Shown here: positions 62,318 to 64,000 of the stretch, in pieces
Layout of the letters: every line of letters starts with the position of its first letter
How positions within the stretch are numbered: the stretch's first letter is position 1
NCBI GenBank assembly: GCA_022885665.1
Contig: JAGQDJ010000260.1
Location: 992,001 to 1,056,000 of the forward strand
Source of the DNA: Triops longicaudatus
Lineage: Eukaryota; Arthropoda; Branchiopoda; Notostraca; Triopsidae
Length of the DNA stretch: 64,000 bases
Direction: 5' to 3'
Made by a program: the position numbers and the translations under genes
Notes under the pieces: generated by a model
Seen by the model: the letters and a program-made list of their open reading frames with translations, nothing else
What the model was told of the DNA's origin: nothing
Databases searched by the model: none

Positions 62318-63119
62318 AAAGGGTGTCCGAGACCTCGAAAAGCATGATGCATCGTGCATCGCACTTTTTCCCATGTTATTTCTTATGGGATTTCAAAATT
62401 TTGGGCTCCTGAGACGCCCTCAGGGCATAATTACGTATTCAAGCTCAGTTTTCTCGCTTATTTGAAGGGCTAGCGCAATAATTCTTACAGATTTGGAATC
62501 CTCGTGCGGAGAGGAGTAACTTCCATAACTTAATTTGCATATTTCAAACATTTGGTTAATTCCATTTAAGAGATGATAATGGACATCTTTGCCCACACTT
62601 GAATACCGTTTAGGTTGGCGTGGTCACCCACATACCGAACTCGATGAGGTGTGCAAAAATTTGTTACTGCGTTTTTATACGAAGTCTTCTATATACTGAT
62701 TCTTTCGAATTCTCATTGGAGCGTCTTTCTGGTGCTCATACATTCAAACCTGAAACGCTGCTGTGCAGCTAATGCAATAATAAAAGTTCCCTTATTACCA
62801 CTTTGTTCGCACACTGGTGGTTTGAAAAATAGGACGACAAAATTTCAGGACCAATAGTAAACCAGGATATTGGGGTAGTTCATGACTTTAAAATAAAAAA
62901 AAAATACTTGGTTAACGCGAACAGGGCTCATCATTTCTGGTGGGCGGAGTTTCGTTTTCCACGTGCGTAGGAATAATAAATGCTGGATTTTTGTGTGGTA
63001 AAAGTTTATTTTACACCACAAATGTTTACGAACATGGTACAAGTTCTGAGATTAGGCAACAACGATAATTAACGCGAAAAACACTCGGCTTCATGCGTTC
63101 CATACTTCGATAGCCGCGT

Positions 63120-63177
63120 TTAAATGGCAGACAGATCACTGACGCCAATGCTTCTGTTCGGGAACAGTTCACCAATC
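63120..63177 (-). CDS. Possible short terminal exon after the COG7-like exon
   Basis: After TTTTTAG, the minus strand reads IGELFPNRSIGVSDLSAI then TAA. The acceptor takes phase 2, which matches the donor of the COG7 exon to its right. A minus-strand AATAAA lies about 110 bp downstream (near 63007). Together they could form the 3' end of a truncated or alternative COG7 product. I do not recognise these 18 residues as the COG7 continuation, so this is speculative. Confidence 0.3.
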
Positions 63178-63235
63178 CTAAAAATCATATTTGACGTATT
63201 TAAGTTTGAATTAAAGTAAGATTTCTTAAATGGAA

Positions 63236-63355
63236 CAATAATAATAATAATTGTAATTATAACAATAATAAATATTTAAAAAATGAATAAAATAATAATA
63301 AATATTTAAAAAAATGAATAAAATAATAATAATAAATAATAAAATGGTATAAATG
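63236..63355. repeat. AAT-rich tandem repeat
   Basis: Imperfect direct repetition of AATAATAATAAATATTTAAAAAATG-type units, including two near-identical consecutive blocks ending ATGAATAAAATAATAA. Confidence 0.75.
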
Positions 63356-63571
63356 TAAATAATACGTAAATATGCAAAGCGTCAATGAGAGGCGCCATAT
63401 AGAAAGTCTAAAAACAAAAATGGTCTATAATAAAAAGTAAAACACAGAAATCCATGGGAGCAAGCTTATGCGGCCATTTTAATAAAATTAAAAACAAACA
63501 ACAAAAAAAATATTCGAAAAAACATGTTTTTTTCTAATTCAAAATATATTTTAAAAAGTATTTAATATTAC

Positions 63572-63758
63572 TTGCTCATGGAAATCGTTGACCAGAAAGA
63601 CAAAACTGATTCATCCAATCTATAACTGACTTCGTCGTTTTCTAGCATCAACTTCCACTTTTGCGTCAAAGCTGACTTCCTGCAACTGTGATAATGCTTG
63701 TAAAGTTGCGGTAAGCGACCCATATCGTTAAACATCTGCAGTACGAGCTTACATTGCT
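63572..63758 (-). CDS. COG7: Exon of conserved oligomeric Golgi complex subunit 7
   Basis: COG7 belongs to the eight-subunit tether for retrograde traffic within the Golgi. The exon lies between TTTTCAG and a AGCAA|GTAATA donor and encodes EQCKLVLQMFNDMGRLPQLY, KHYHSCRKSALTQKWKLML and VLSFWSTIS. In the COG7 family a segment about 210-260 residues in reads V..VF..I.RMPQLL.YY.KCHK..L...W, then a W in a helix, which this matches. Only this exon is recognised. Upstream exons would lie right of the window; the downstream ones, which should be to the left, are not found between here and 61.6 kb. Confidence 0.68.
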
Positions 63759-64000
63759 CTGAAAATGTGAATAAAGACAAACATAAGCCATTGAAATGAA
63801 AAAGTAAATGTAAACAAACACAAACTCGGAGATAAATACGGTAATTAATACGGTAAATAGACAAGTTAGAAGGCAAACTAGGTAAACTAGTGAACCTTGT
63901 CAAGAAGTGTCCTTATTTATTCTCGTACTTTAATTTTTCAAGTTTTAAGGTTTATTTTACTTTTTTTTTAAGTTTTATTCTTTTCATATGTTCCTAATTT

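Larger units (their letters stand above)
61576..63119. other. Interval with repeats only
   Basis: Apart from the tRNA-like element and adjacent hairpin, I see no supportable gene between the EGF exons and the COG7-like exons. Confidence 0.45.

Overview
This is eukaryotic nuclear DNA: AT-rich, with spliced genes, GT-AG introns of roughly 50 bp to several kb, and many small inverted-repeat transposons. The gene content points to an ecdysozoan, most likely an arthropod. It includes a Bitesize-type synaptotagmin-like protein with one giant disordered exon, a PET plus six-LIM protein of the Limpet type, CRYZL1, DNAJC8 and mitochondrial SCOT. I cannot name the species.

Layout. (1) 1-20.2 kb, + strand: a bitesize-like gene. 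I could resolve thirteen coding exons with matching phases: Slp-homology zinc finger, about 3,000 mostly disordered residues (one exon of about 7.5 kb), then C2A and C2B. Its first exon is not visible. Three copies of one dispersed repeat sit in its introns. (2) 20.7-24.4 kb: DNAJC8 (-) and CRYZL1 (+), divergent across about 0.5 kb; DNAJC8 is tail-to-tail with bitesize. (3) 25.4-53.7 kb, - strand: a Limpet-like gene of eleven coding exons for a 639-residue long form. Four further candidate first exons lie inside its introns, each with a donor whose phase fits a downstream exon. They would build proteins with different N-termini and different numbers of LIM domains. (4) 39-50 kb, inside this gene: a cluster of MITE-like elements, including two nested sets in which I can read target-site duplications. 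(5) 56.4-59.6 kb, - strand: a complete nine-exon SCOT (OXCT) gene with a mitochondrial presequence and one U12-like donor. (6) 60.1-64 kb: pieces of three genes, none complete: a POU-homeobox 3' part with frame breaks (+), two EGF-repeat exons (+), and a COG7 exon (-). A tRNA-like Pol III element lies between them. This end may be a pseudogene cluster, a rearrangement, or an assembly join.

How the genes relate: there is no operon logic. Bitesize (membrane and actin scaffold), Limpet (LIM scaffold of muscle and adhesion sites), SCOT (ketone-body use in mitochondria), DNAJC8 (splicing-associated J protein) and CRYZL1 (quinone-oxidoreductase-like) are ordinary neighbours. The most interesting material is the alternative-promoter structure of the Limpet gene and the nested transposons in its introns. 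All exon boundaries were read by eye from splice signals, phase and protein similarity remembered from the families; none was checked against transcripts.
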